Below, piece by piece: positions 35,001 through 45,738 of a DNA stretch of 64,000 nucleotides. The DNA is from Ilex aquifolium. Its lineage: Eukaryota > Streptophyta > Magnoliopsida > Aquifoliales > Aquifoliaceae. The translations under genes were made by a program, and so were the position numbers. The stretch is from contig OX637391.1 in the NCBI GenBank assembly GCA_951799425.1, positions 16,458,051 through 16,522,050 of the forward strand, written 5' to 3'. The notes beneath the pieces are model-generated. The model ran no database searches. It saw nothing but the letters and a program-made list of their open reading frames with translations, and was not told the DNA's origin. Position 1 is the first letter of the stretch, and every line of letters begins with the position of its first letter.

Positions 35001-36129
35001 GAATAGAAGAGGAAGGCATAACAGAAGCAAAAGATGAAGAATCTGGAGACATATGATGTAAAGCACCAGAATCCAAGACCCATACAGAATGTGACATACC
35101 TGAAGAACTATGAGGCAACTGACCTACGGAAGAGGAAGCAGACATAGCTTGTGGTTGTAAGGAGAGAAACTTTTGAAATTGCTCAGCCAAAGTACTAGGA
35201 TCGATGAAAGGATCTGATGAAACTACTGCTGCAGTATTAGACTGTGGTGGTCTGTAACCCTGAGGTGGTCTATGAACATTAGATTGTGACTGGTTGCCAG
35301 GCTTCCAAGCTTGAGATTGCTGCTGCGATTGATTCTGCTGTCTCAACTTCTTAGGACATTGAGCCTTCCAATGACCTTTTTGCTTATAGAAACTGCACTC
35401 GTCGAAGGCAACCCTTGTGTAAGGCTTATTCTGATTATTAGAGAATGACTTAGAAGATACTGCTAACACAGAAGGATTAGAAGTAGAAAGAATTCCCTTT
35501 TCAGAATAAGACTCAAGACGTATTTCTTCAGCCAATAACTCACTGACAACTGAGTCAACAGAAGGAAGTGGAGAACGATGCAAAATTGAACCTCTAAGTC
35601 CTTCAAAATCACTGCGAAGTGCCGTTAAAAACTGTACCAATCGTTGCTGCTCTCTACGATCAATATAGGCACCACATGCCTTTAATTCTGCCGATTCTGT
35701 AAGAGCCAATTGATCCCAAAGATATGTCATAGCAGAATAAAACTCCTGAATACTCATATTCTGCTGCTGAAGAGCTCGTATGCCATTCTCCAATTGATAC
35801 TGCTTTGCAAAATTTGATTGAGTGAATAACCTTTGCAGATGATCCCAAACCTCCTTTGCTGTCTCATACTTCGCCAACTGTGTACCAATAGAATGCTCAA
35901 TAGAATTGTTAATCCAAGTAATAATTTTCGCATTGTTTGCTTCCCAGGTATCTATCAAATCAGCATAACCATCATCAGTGTTCTTAGGTTTCACAGAGGT
36001 TCCACTAACATATCCCCATATCTTTTTACCTTTCAGAAAATTTCTCATCACATAACTCCAATACGAATAGTTCTTTCCATCCAACCTCACACTCACAGAC
36101 TGAAGTGAGTCATCTCTTTCAGTAGCAAT
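32034..36129 (-). pseudogene. Copia gag-pol polyprotein, broken
   Basis: The domains in order are gag (DGKNYSYWSYVMRNFLKGKK), a zinc knuckle, protease (WVLDSGALHHM), GAG-pre-integrase (LWHSRLGH...C..C), integrase core (HSDVWGP, CDLGGEY, PEQNGVAERK), RT (RWVYKIK, LDVKNAFLNG, LYVDDMI) and RNase H (YSDADHGSD, STEAEYRAM, YCDNQSS). Three lesions are visible. The expected start codon appears as ATT (36127-36129, before ATERDD). The knuckle reads CSFYKQKGHWKAQC, with Tyr for the second Cys. Near 33140 a small deletion between PPPGL and KKALYGL shifts the frame. It could not make a full polyprotein, but most catalytic residues are retained. Confidence 0.9.
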
Positions 36130-36330
36130 AATTAAACAACAAATAAAAACAGATCGCAAAACCAGATCGCAAAACCAGATCGAAATACTAGTGTACAATC
36201 ACAAAATACCAGATTGAAAAAACGAAACGAAGTACCTTCTTAAAAAAAAACAGGTCGTCTGAAACGAAGTACCTCCAAACTGTCGTCTGAAAAAAAATTT
36301 TTGGGGCATGTTTCTAATACATGGAACTTA

Positions 36331-36342
36331 GCTCTGATACCA
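36331..36342 (-). other. Copia primer binding site
   Basis: Minus-strand TGGTATCAGAGC, complementary to the 3' end of plant initiator tRNA-Met, directly abuts the 5' LTR. Confidence 0.95.
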
Positions 36343-36530
36343 TGTTAAGCAATCAAGAAAAATACAAGAAAGAAGAGGAGGAAGAAGAGGCTAGGGTTTC
36401 ATTGATACTGCATAATTCTCTTGAATACAAGAAAGTAGTTTAACCTAAATACATAGAGACTATATATAGCCTAAACAAATAAAAGACTATTCTACCCTTA
36501 ATACATAAAATAATCCTATATTTCTTAACA
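36343..36530 (-). repeat. 5' LTR of the copia element (188 bp)
   Basis: Partner of 31833-32020, with the same TGTTAAG...CTTAACA termini. It is followed by the TGAAG duplication at 36531-36535. Confidence 0.95.
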
Positions 36531-36535
36531 TGAAG

Positions 36536-37260
36536 TTGTTTGGAGTCTTCTATATTATCAATAAATTTATTTAATGTTTCTAATACATGAGGCCGAAGTT
36601 GAACTTCTCCCTTGTTAATACTAAGTCCCAAAAATTCTATTGACTCGGTTTCTAATATCATATTCTTTCGACTTATGATGATTCCATGCTTTCTTATAGC
36701 TTCTATCACCTTCTTTAAGTGTTTTCTATGTGCTTTTCTGATTTTTGAGAAAATTAGTATATCATGAATGTATACCAGACAAAATTCTGGGATTGGATAA
36801 AATATTTCAGCCATCTTTTTTTTGAATACTTGAGGTGCATTTTTTAATGCAAAAGGCATGACTCGTCATTCGTATTGCCCTTGTGGAATGCTAAAGACTG
36901 TATATGGAATACTTTCTTCTTCCATTTTTATCTACCAATATCCTGATTTACAGTCAAATTTGTTGAACCATCATTTCTCTCGGATTCTATTCATAAGGAC
37001 TTCTTTCTTTGGTATAAAATAGCCATCATTTTTTGTTAGGTCATTCAATTTCTTATAATTTATAACCATCCTAACTTTTTCTCTTATTTGTTCTGCATGA
37101 TTTCTTACCATGAACACTAGACTTGAATGTGGACTCTTACTTTTTTGGATTAATTCTTGATTTAGAAGTTCTCCAAATTTTTTTTTGAATTCTTCTATAT
37201 CATCATTTGAGTAGATCATAGGTCTTACTCTTATGACCGAATTGGGATCAATTATTTCTA
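36536..37260 (-). pseudogene. Viral reverse transcriptase remnant
   Basis: The minus strand shows fingers (SKSPHSSLVF, VINYKKLND), palm (FNKFDCKSGYW, MPFALKNAPQVF) and the active-site region. The active site reads YIHD where the family has YxDD, so a catalytic Asp is replaced by His. Stops occur at about 36933 (after KSGYW) and before RVMPFALKN; both are consistent with C-to-T or G-to-A changes. The copia element interrupts the frame just after the palm. Confidence 0.75.
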
Positions 37261-37430
37261 ATTTACATCTTACTTTGTCTTTTCTTCCATAATTTTAAGG
37301 GCATTTCACTTAAATTTTATGTCAAATCTTTTGTTAATTCTTCGATTAACTTGACTTGTTCGGTTTCCTTGTCTTTTGATTGCTTGATATAGAAATGATT
37401 GATTTCTTCAATCATCAGTTCTTCATTGTA

Positions 37431-37920
37431 TTATATTTTAATTTTTGGACAGTCTAAAATATGTAGTTGTTGACATGGTTTCTTTTCTATGTATTTGTCA
37501 CCATGTTGTGTTGTAGAGTTATGATCAGGTTTTTTAAGTTTATTGGGAATAAAACCTTCGTTTACAACTTCGAAAGCCTGTTTTAGTATAGCAGTATACA
37601 AAGGGTTTGATTGTGGTGGTTTGCGACTAATCATAGTTTCAAATTGAGTGAACGACTGATATTGTTTCAAAATTTTATTACCTAAAAGGATATCACATCC
37701 CATCTCTTCTGCTTGCCATAATTCTTCTATGACAAAGGGTTCTCCTATTATTTCAATATCAATGTTTGTTGCTACATGATCATGGGTAATATAGCTTCCA
37801 TCAACCAGTATCCAAATAATCATTTTTAATGATTGTCTCCAGCAATTGTATAACATAGAATTTCTTTTTTCTGTGCAATATCCTGCTCCAGTATCTATGT
37901 AGGAATCTAGGTGATATGAT
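37431..37920 (-). pseudogene. Viral aspartic protease remnant
   Basis: The active-site motif DTGA is intact (codons at 37884-37895). It is followed by the conserved CDILLGNKILKQYQ-type segment about 60 residues later, as in retroviral-like proteases of caulimovirids. The frame is open from about 37920 to 37431 and is then lost before RT. Confidence 0.7.
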
Positions 37921-38439
37921 TCATAACCTTTGAATATGAACTCAAGCCTAATATAGATACTAGTAAGGTTTGTCTTGATCTCTTTACTATTGTTTTTGTG
38001 CTCTGTAATGAGGACTTTTGATTCTAGAGATAGTGGTTCTTGATCTTTTAAGTCTTCTAGAGGTAATGATTCTTCTACTTCTTTACCTTTATCATCTTTA
38101 GCATTTTTGGTTTTCAGGACATTTTCTAATTAGGTTCTTTTAATTCTCATTTGTTTTCTAACACGTGCTCGAAAAAAATCATCATGATAATCGAGGTCAC
38201 AAAGTTCGCATTAATCATGTTTTATTTGTATTTGACATGACAAAAATCACATCCAAATAATACTTTAGATCGAACGAAATCACACTTGAAAGGTGATTTC
38301 TTCTATTCGGAAAGTCTAATCTAGTTTCACATCTTAGTCTTAACATTTTCATGGGGATTTCTTCTTCATCTCATTCTGTCTCCCAATCTTCCGTTTCTAT
38401 GCTATATATTGAAGATACTTCATCTTCTTCATCGCCATA

Positions 38440-39085
38440 TAGAATATCAAGTTATTCATTGTTAGCCATGTCTATTATTAGCTCACATTGTCCCCATTTA
38501 TGTAAAGTTTTCGAGTTTATTTTACCCTCTCGTTCTTTTCTGTCCTTTTTAGGACAATTTGTTGCTATTTGAACAACGTCTTCACATAGCCAACATTTGC
38601 ATGTCTTTTTTCCAATATCTTTATCCTTCTTTGGAGTAAAGTACTTTCTTCTTGGTTTGTATCTTTGCAAATATTTTTTTCTGGGATTTTTAAATCCTTT
38701 CTTATATGTTTTAGATTTTCTAAATTTAGGAAAGTTATATATCTTCTTTTTCTTACAATATGATATTTCTTCACACCCCCGTTGTGTAGGTGTATCTAAT
38801 AGGTGATAACAAAAGTTGTTATTTCCCTTAAGCTTCTTTGCCTGTTTTTGTAGCTTATACTCAATACATACTTCTTTAAGGGTTTTTTTTGGCTAAATTA
38901 ATCTTCTCTCTCAGAGTTTCGTTGGATAACCTTTTATGCTCGAGTTTTCTTTTTATTTATGTATTCCAAGGAAAAGGAAACTTTGAAAGGTACATATCTT
39001 TATATATTGGGTTGGTAGGTTCTCCAATATTATAGAAGTACTTAGAGAATTCACATGTATATTCTTCAAATTTGCTTATGTTGAA
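38440..39085 (-). pseudogene. Viral coat-protein C-terminal remnant with zinc knuckle
   Basis: A minus-strand segment near 39080-38960 resembles the caulimovirid coat-protein core (FPFPWN end). A Lys/Arg-rich stretch and a zinc knuckle CWLCEDVVQIATNCP follow at 38615-38575. The knuckle keeps its Cys residues, but Gln stands near where CX2CX4HX4C needs His, so it is probably broken. Frameshifts and stops separate the parts. No homology is visible upstream of 39085. Confidence 0.7.
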
Positions 39086-39200
39086 AATTGTGAGAATCGG
39101 TGGACTTGGAGTGGCAGGTGATGATCATTGTATTGACCAAAACCAAAAAATTAACTTAATATCGAAAAGATAAGATTGAATTCAACGGCAAAATCATAAT

Positions 39201-39320
39201 GTTTAATTTGAATTAGGTGTTAAATTTGTTTAAGTATTAAGTTTAATTTGGATTAGGTGCTAAATTTGCTTTAGTATTAAGTTTAATTTGATTTTGGTGT
39301 TAAATTTATTTAATTAGCGT
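39201..39320 (+). repeat. 40-bp tandem repeat, three copies
   Basis: GTTTAATTTG starts at 39201, 39241 and 39281, each followed by a variant of AATTAGGTGTTAAATTTG. Exact 40-bp period; copies differ by a few substitutions. Confidence 0.85.
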
Positions 39321-39569
39321 CTGATTTGTAATTGAGTTCGCTTTGAGTTTTTTTCCAACTTAGAATGGAGGATATTATTGTCATTTTTTCACTTTTGTTA
39401 ATGACATCCATTATTTGACCGCGTTTGGGGTCTCAATTTAATTTTTGAAATGTGAGGGAGTGTATGTATAATAAAACCAAATGTCAGGGAGTGTGAGTAT
39501 AATTTATCCAAACCTTTTAGCAGCATGTGTACAGTCTTGCACAAATCGCTGAAGAAATGAGGAATAGTA

Positions 39570-39744
39570 AAAACGTCAGTTGAAATGACGTTTTTAGCTA
39601 AAACGTCATTTAGACTAACGTTTTTAGGTGTAAATGGGTTACAATCTTGCACAAAAAACGTCAGTTGGTCTGACGTTTTTATGCTACAAACGTTACTCCA
39701 ACTGACGTCTTTTGTATAAAAACGTCATTCCCACTAATGTTTTT
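39570..39744. repeat. Five-unit ACGTCA/TGACGT hairpin array
   Basis: Five near-palindromes of about 26 bp, each AAAACGTCA, 7-8 bp, then TGACGTTTTT or a variant, start at 39570, 39600, 39654, 39688 and 39718. Each can fold into a short hairpin and each carries the ACGTCA core recognised by bZIP factors. The arrangement resembles subterminal repeats of CACTA or MITE elements, but I could not find the element ends. Confidence 0.8.
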
Positions 39745-40059
39745 AAAAGTGTCTAGGTTTGGGAAATATTTTCAAAACAACCCTCTTTTGGGTATTTTTT
39801 TTGAAAACCCCCTGGGTTGGGGTAAAAGCTCCAAATTAGAATTGATCTTAGATTTATGACCTTGATTCTTACATGACTTTTTTAATTCATAATAACTTGG
39901 TCTATTGGAGTTTAAAACTAGTATGATTTGGCTATATCTATATAATAAAGTAGCTATATTTCTTTGTCTTTAGCTTTTCGCGGCTCAGATCATTTGAAGA
40001 TTATTGATCCGATGATTCTAATTGGACTTTCATTGCTTTTACAATTCTAAGACTCTTAT

Positions 40060-40149
40060 CTCTCATATAACTCTCTCTCTATCTCATACACCCAACTCTC
40101 TCTCTCTTTCTTTATCTCATATCTCTTTTAAACACACACACACACACAC

Positions 40150-40219
<70 letters not shown>

Positions 40220-40310
40220 TCCTATCTCTTAGACGTTTTAAATACACTCTCTCAAACACACACTCTCCCATCTCTCATATAACTCACACTCTCTCTCTCA
40301 CTCATTCACT
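40060..40310 (+). repeat. Compound microsatellite (CT)n, (AC)n, (AT)n
   Basis: Runs of CTCTCT, CACACA and a 38-bp TATATA tract around 40130-40215. Open frames across it are artefacts. Confidence 0.95.
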
Positions 40311-40435
40311 TTTGTGAGTGAATGTTATGTGTTAAATGTGCTATTGCTATTTTCAGTACTTCTTTACTCATACATTTGTATGATTTTATAGACGAGAATA
40401 CATTTAAATGTTAAAAAAAAAATTCTCAGGTTGTA

Positions 40436-41017
40436 GACATTCAAAATCAAGCTAATCACAAAAACAAAAAAAATTCAAAGTCAAACTAATCATCAATAAA
40501 AAAATAATAAGTGATATCAATTGCACCAAAAAAAAAAAAACAAAAAAAATTCAAAGGTAAGTTAATTACCTATAAAAAAAAATAACAATAACCAATAAAA
40601 AAAATAAGTGAAACCAATTGTTCCAAAAAATAAAAAAATTCAAAGCCAAGTAATCACCAATAAAAAAAACAAGTGAAACCAATTGCACCAAAAAAATAAA
40701 CAAATTCAAAACCAAGCTAATCACCAATAAAAAAAAAGTAAAACCAATTGCACCAAAAAAATAAAAAAATTCAAAGCCAAGTTAATCACCAATAAAAAAA
40801 ACAAGTGAAACCAATTGCACCAAAAAAATAAAAAAATTCAAAACCAAGCTAATCACCAATAAAAAAAAAAGTGACACCAATTGCACCAAAAAAATTTTAA
40901 AAAAAATCAAATTCAAGCTAATCACCAATAAAAAAATAACAAGTGATACTAATTACACCAAAAAAACAAAAAAATTCAAAGCAATCTAATCACCAATAAA
41001 AAAAAAACAAGTGATTG
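40436..41017 (+). repeat. About 66-bp minisatellite, roughly nine copies
   Basis: The phrase AATTGCACCA recurs at 40681, 40746, 40813, 40879 and (changed) 40951. Each is followed by an A-rich run, CAAAGCCAAG, CTAATCACCAATAAA and GTGAAACC. Period 65-72 bp, with length varying in the poly(A) runs. Confidence 0.9.
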
Positions 41018-41739
41018 ACTTTATAATTATGTTGTGTTTTTAGGTTGAATGGTGACAACGATGATAAATTTGTACGTCTTATAAAAGAGTAAGATTTTAT
41101 TTATTGCTTAAAAATTAAAAATTTTATTAGATTCCGTTAGTATTTGTTTTTTCCTCTGAGGAATTTGTATATTGTTTTTTTCCCCGAGGTATTTGTATAT
41201 GTGATATTGTTTTGAAAAGTTTTATATACATTTTTGTGATAATTCTATTAATATGGAGGATATAATCTACAATATATTTCAGGTCATTTTAAAAGAATTG
41301 GTATGAATGCTTTCGGGCCATTTTATTTTTCAAGCTGGATAATTATTTACAATTTTTTTATGTGTTATATAATGCCTTTAGGGTAATGACATTCCTTTTA
41401 TCTCTCCTCATCCCCATTCAAATTATTGGAGAGATTAACTTGGACAGTTATATATAGAGAGATTGACTTGGACGGTTATCTATAATAATAGGATAGTACC
41501 AAATTTGAATATTTTCATCTCTTTAAAATTGGAAAAGCACAACAACGGTTCAGATTCATTTCACTTTAAATTAAATGGTTCAGATTTCATCTAAATTTAT
41601 CAAAGTTAATCCAACGGTTCACAACACATCCCACACAAAAATCAAATCCCGCACAATTTGACTAAACCCACATGCCACCCACCCAGTCTAACACACAACC
41701 CAAGCCAGGTGTGTATCTCCTTCCCAAGCCAGGCATGAT

Positions 41740-41833
41740 CTCTCCTTCTCTCTCTCTGCTCGCTCTGCCATGGCTCCTCTACGACCAAGTACCTCTATCT
41801 TTATCTCTTTCTCTCTCTCTCTCTCTCTATCCC

Positions 41834-41866
<33 letters not shown>

Positions 41867-41978
41867 TAACCCACGCAGTCGAACACACATACAAAACAGA
41901 TCGCTCCCCTGCCATGGCCCATCTGCTGTCGCCCAGGTACCTCCCTCCCTCTCTCTCTCTCTCCACTTCCACCCTCTG

Positions 41979-42012
<34 letters not shown>

Positions 42013-42165
42013 CCCTATCTGTTTGACGAATCATACACACACAAAGACACAATCGCACATACATATGCACACACCAACACACACATCACACACATATAAT
42101 ATACACACATCGCGCATACACACAGCAGCACACACGCACAAATACACATAGCAAAACACACAACA
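41740..42165 (+). repeat. CT and CA microsatellites with two similar ATG-containing segments
   Basis: Runs of (CT)n at 41800-41850 and (CA)n at 41983-42010 and beyond. Two similar segments precede CT runs: TGCCATGGCTCCTCTACGAC at about 41767 and TGCCATGGCCCATCTGCTGT at about 41912, each followed by a GTACCTC donor-like sequence. They suggest a locally duplicated leader and first exon, but no gene follows that I can recognise. Confidence 0.6.
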
Positions 42166-42169
42166 CAAA

Positions 42170-45100
42170 TTGTTTGGGGGTTTTGTAGTTTTTCAATGAT
42201 TTTTATTTTCATATTGGGTGTTAATTTGGGTGTTTTGAATGTTATATTTTCAAATAATTTTGAGAAGTTTTGTAAGAATAGGATTTTCAAATTAGGTTTT
42301 TTTTATAGGATTGTAGGGTTTTTATTGAATGTTATAGTTGTTAGTCATATTTTAATTAAATGTTAATAGTTATTAGTGGTATTTGATTGAATGTTATGGT
42401 TTTGAAATTGGATGTTGGGTTTTCAAATTGGGATTTTTTATGGATTAGGGTTTGTACAATTATAAATTGGGTTATTTATGAAAGATGTTTATAGGGTTTT
42501 GATTGAATGTATTTTAGGGTTATTATATGCAATTTAGCTTTGACCTTTTACTACTATCAGCTTTGGTAATGTTACTGTTGTGAATTTTGGTTAACAATAC
42601 GCAATTTAGATATTCATTGATTAATGTTTGGACATTTAGATATCTTATTGACGGTACTAACGCTGTTAGTTTTGCATGTTTTTCATGTAATGATAATTGT
42701 TTTGTCTTAGATTAAATTGAATGTACTAACTCTGTTAATTGTTTTCATCTTTGATGACTAAATTGAATGTTTTTCATGTACTAACACTATTAATTGTTTT
42801 CATGCTCTTCATGTTTTGCACTATTAATGTTTCATGTTTGTTGAAATGCCTGAGAACTAGGCAATGTACTGAGTGGTAATTTTTTTTTAATTATGTGAAT
42901 GACTGTGTTTTTATTTCTGCTCTTTTAAATTTATGGTTCTCTCATAATTATAGGTTTCCCTCTTCAATACCAAGATTCAGTCTGGGGTTATACAACTCCT
43001 CCACCTTGGTGGTTTGAAGTGAGATTTTTGGCTTGATCTATTGAGTATTTTATTTGCATTAGTGATATACATCTTATTTGTGGTTTTGAATATGAATTTT
43101 AGTTTATTTTTTGTGTGGATTGTGAATTTTAATTGAATGAGTAGCCTTAATGAAATTGATAGATTTAGGTGATGTGCACTTAAGTCAAGAACCCATTTCA
43201 ACTAAATTTTTTGGAGATTGAATGGCGGTCATCAGTGCGGAGGGTTATGGAAAGGAAGTAAGTATGTCAATTGAATTGTTTGCATTTGAAATTCTATGTT
43301 AAGTGCGATTTTTTATGCTTAATTTATGTACAACAATTCCATATTTATTAATAGAAAAATGTTTTATGGTAGGCAATTGTCATATTGAATGAATCACAAA
43401 TTAAAATTAGAAGGTTATATTAGTCGCAGTTATGTTTAGATGATTTTTTCTTTTGACATCTTCCAAGTACCTTGAATTGTATAGATGAAATTCTGTAAAC
43501 AATAAGAAAGCAAAACATGAACTCATGATTCTTTTATCATTGCTCATGGTATGTATCTACGCTTTGTTAGTTCTATGTCAATAGTTGAGAAGTGGGTTGT
43601 GTCATCGGTGTCTTGTGTTTTGTCTATCATGTTGGTTAATTGCTATGTGTCTATCTTGGTGGTTAATGACTATGGGTACGACATTGGTTTTGACTGCTTT
43701 TATGTTATATTTGTTTATCAATAAAAAGTCAATTCGTTTGGTGTAAACTTGAAGTTTAGTTTAAAATCTAAATAATGTTTCTCATTGCTTTTTTTCTTCA
43801 AGTGCTGTTGGTTAGAGAAAAAAAAGGAATCTATATCAATTGAAATTATTGTTGGTTTAAATTGTTTTCAATATAGTTACAAACTTTGAGTGGTATTGCT
43901 TCAGTAAAAAGAACTCAAATTGTAATATTTTTGGTAATGCCCTATATTGTTATTGCTATGATCAACATATTGCATCTTATTGTTGAGTAGCTTTTGATAG
44001 AGTTGTGTTACCAATAATCTAATTCAATGCAAAGATTTGTGTTTAAATTGAAAATACTAAAGGAATATGCCAAATTTCTTTTGTTCTTTGGTTCCTTAGG
44101 GGTGGGCATTGAAGAGTTTGAATATTTAAGGGACTGAACTATTATGAGTGTTTTTGTAGTTGCGAAAATAAGAGTAGATAACTTATTGTTCATTTTCTAT
44201 GTTTAGGACCTTTCTATCGAGAACTCAATTGCTTTTAAATGGTACAATGCTCAAGAGGAGATATTGGAAAGAAAATAAAGGTATGTGTTGGTTTCGTTTT
44301 CAATTTTTCTCTTCTTTTTTACAAAGCTAGCTAATTTACATGGTTGCAGTTGTTAATTTCCTTTCTCTCTCTCACGACTCACATGCACAACTCAAATTGA
44401 GTCTAAAATTTATATTGTTTTGGTAGTCTTAGAATTGTTTTTGATGGATTTGGGGTTAAATTTATGAGTGGCATTGATTGAAGAATGTTTATGTGAATGA
44501 GGCATTAATTCTTTTATCTCACACCACCACCACCATAGGATATTTATGGTGGTTTTCTTCGTTTTAGTTGGGGTTTGTTTAGGTCAAGTTTTTTTATAAA
44601 AAAATTTGTCTTTTCGGGTACAATTTAAGTTTGTGTAAAACTAAATATGTAGTTTATAGCTATCTAATCAGATTGTTGCATGTATTTTTGCATTTGATTC
44701 AGTTTTAGGTTCTTTATTGCGGTTATTTGCCGAAGTTTTGGGGATTAGGTTGGTTTCTTTTCGATTAAACTTGCAGTTTTAAAAGAAAAATTGAATTTCA
44801 CTTAGGCTATGAAAAGATTTGAATGATACTAATCTGGAGACAGGTAACTGAGCTTTGCTATAGATTTACTTCTTTTAGGTTAAAGGATTCATTGCAATTG
44901 AAAATAAAGCTTGGGCAAGTTTTAAATTCCGGGAAAAAAAAGTTTGGGCAATTTTTTATTTTACCTTGATGTTAATGATTTGTTTTCTTGGGCAGAGTCT
45001 TGATCTTGAAATTCATACTTGCTCTGATGGGAACATAAGCATAGGGTCAAGCATAGTCTTGGGTATTATCATTTAAGATGAAATTTCAGTTTCATAACCT

Positions 45101-45337
45101 GAATTATTGATTTCCTTGAATTTATAGTTTGAGTTCTAACTTATTATTTTTGGATCGTGTTTGATAAAAGGTGAAACTAAATTTGCAATTTGTATTGCTT
45201 CGATTTCAAAACTTCAATCATTGATTTTATAGGTTGTCTATATTTCTTCAAATTGGTGAACCAAGTGATGTGGTGAATAGAAGTTGAAACATTCTATTTC
45301 CAATGGCACACACACTCACACAACATGTGTAATTAGC
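42170..45337. other. T-rich DNA, possible non-coding transcript or degraded gene
   Basis: No protein family is recognisable over 3 kb. Some stretches have splice-like borders, for example 44205-44279 (TTTAG before, GTATGT after), but their frames are short. I cannot support a gene. Confidence 0.35.
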
Positions 45338-45730
45338 ATTTTTGTAAAATCTGGGCAAATTTGAACTTTTTCTGAAAAAGGGCAAAATTGTAATTTGCCA
45401 TTCTAATGCGTATTTAAAATATTCATGTTCTAGAACTCGGATGAAGAAACGGAGTTCGCCGTTGGATTCGTCTTGCGAAACCAAGTCACCCTGTCAAATT
45501 TCACCGCATTCCGAGATAGTTGGATTTTTCACGTTTTTCGAGGTGACTGATGTCCAGTGACCCCCGAAAACGATTTTTTTATTAAAATTATAAAATTACC
45601 TTAGAATTTGATGAAATTTCAAATAAAATTAATTTGAACTTAAACCGGTACAAAATTAATCGTTTCAGGGCGAAAATGGACCCGAACAAGTGGGGGCCGT
45701 GTGGCTCGATGTGAGCCAATTTTTAAAAAT

Positions 45731-45738
45731 TATAAATA
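45731..45738 (+). promoter_or_regulatory. LTR promoter TATA box
   Basis: TATAAATA about 390 bp into the LTR. It is conserved at the same relative place in the other copies: 55902-55909, 61716-61723 and, inverted, 49616-49623. Confidence 0.7.

Larger units (their letters stand above)
31833..36530 (-). mobile_element. Ty1/copia retrotransposon (4698 bp) inserted in the viral RT
   Basis: Two 188-bp LTRs bound a minus-strand polyprotein. The 5-bp duplications TGAAG lie at 31828-31832 and 36531-36535. A perfect initiator-Met primer site adjoins the 5' LTR and a purine tract adjoins the 3' LTR. Short LTRs and total length suit the Ale-type copia lineage, but this assignment is tentative. Four differences between the LTRs (about 2%) point to a fairly recent insertion. 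Confidence 0.95.
27480..39085 (-). mobile_element. Endogenous caulimovirid (pararetrovirus) fossil, interrupted twice
   Basis: On the minus strand the order is coat-protein fragment with zinc knuckle (38440-39085), aspartic protease (37431-37920), reverse transcriptase (36536-37260), RNase H (31130-31827), a further decayed ORF (28000-28571 with 30787-31120), and a TATA box/poly(A) segment (27530-27740). This order matches Caulimoviridae. The movement protein is not found; the 5' side stops at about 39085. Without the solo LTR (28572-30786) and copia element (31833-36530), about 4.7 kb of viral DNA remains. It carries frameshifts and stops and cannot encode functional proteins. The genus cannot be decided from motifs alone. 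Confidence 0.8.

Noticed and set aside
39570-39744. CRISPR-like array
   Set aside because: The units are palindromic, unevenly spaced and lie in plant nuclear DNA without spacers of constant size.
40022-42290. Ser/Leu-, Thr/His- and Cys/Val-rich open frames
   Set aside because: They translate CT, CA and GT microsatellites.
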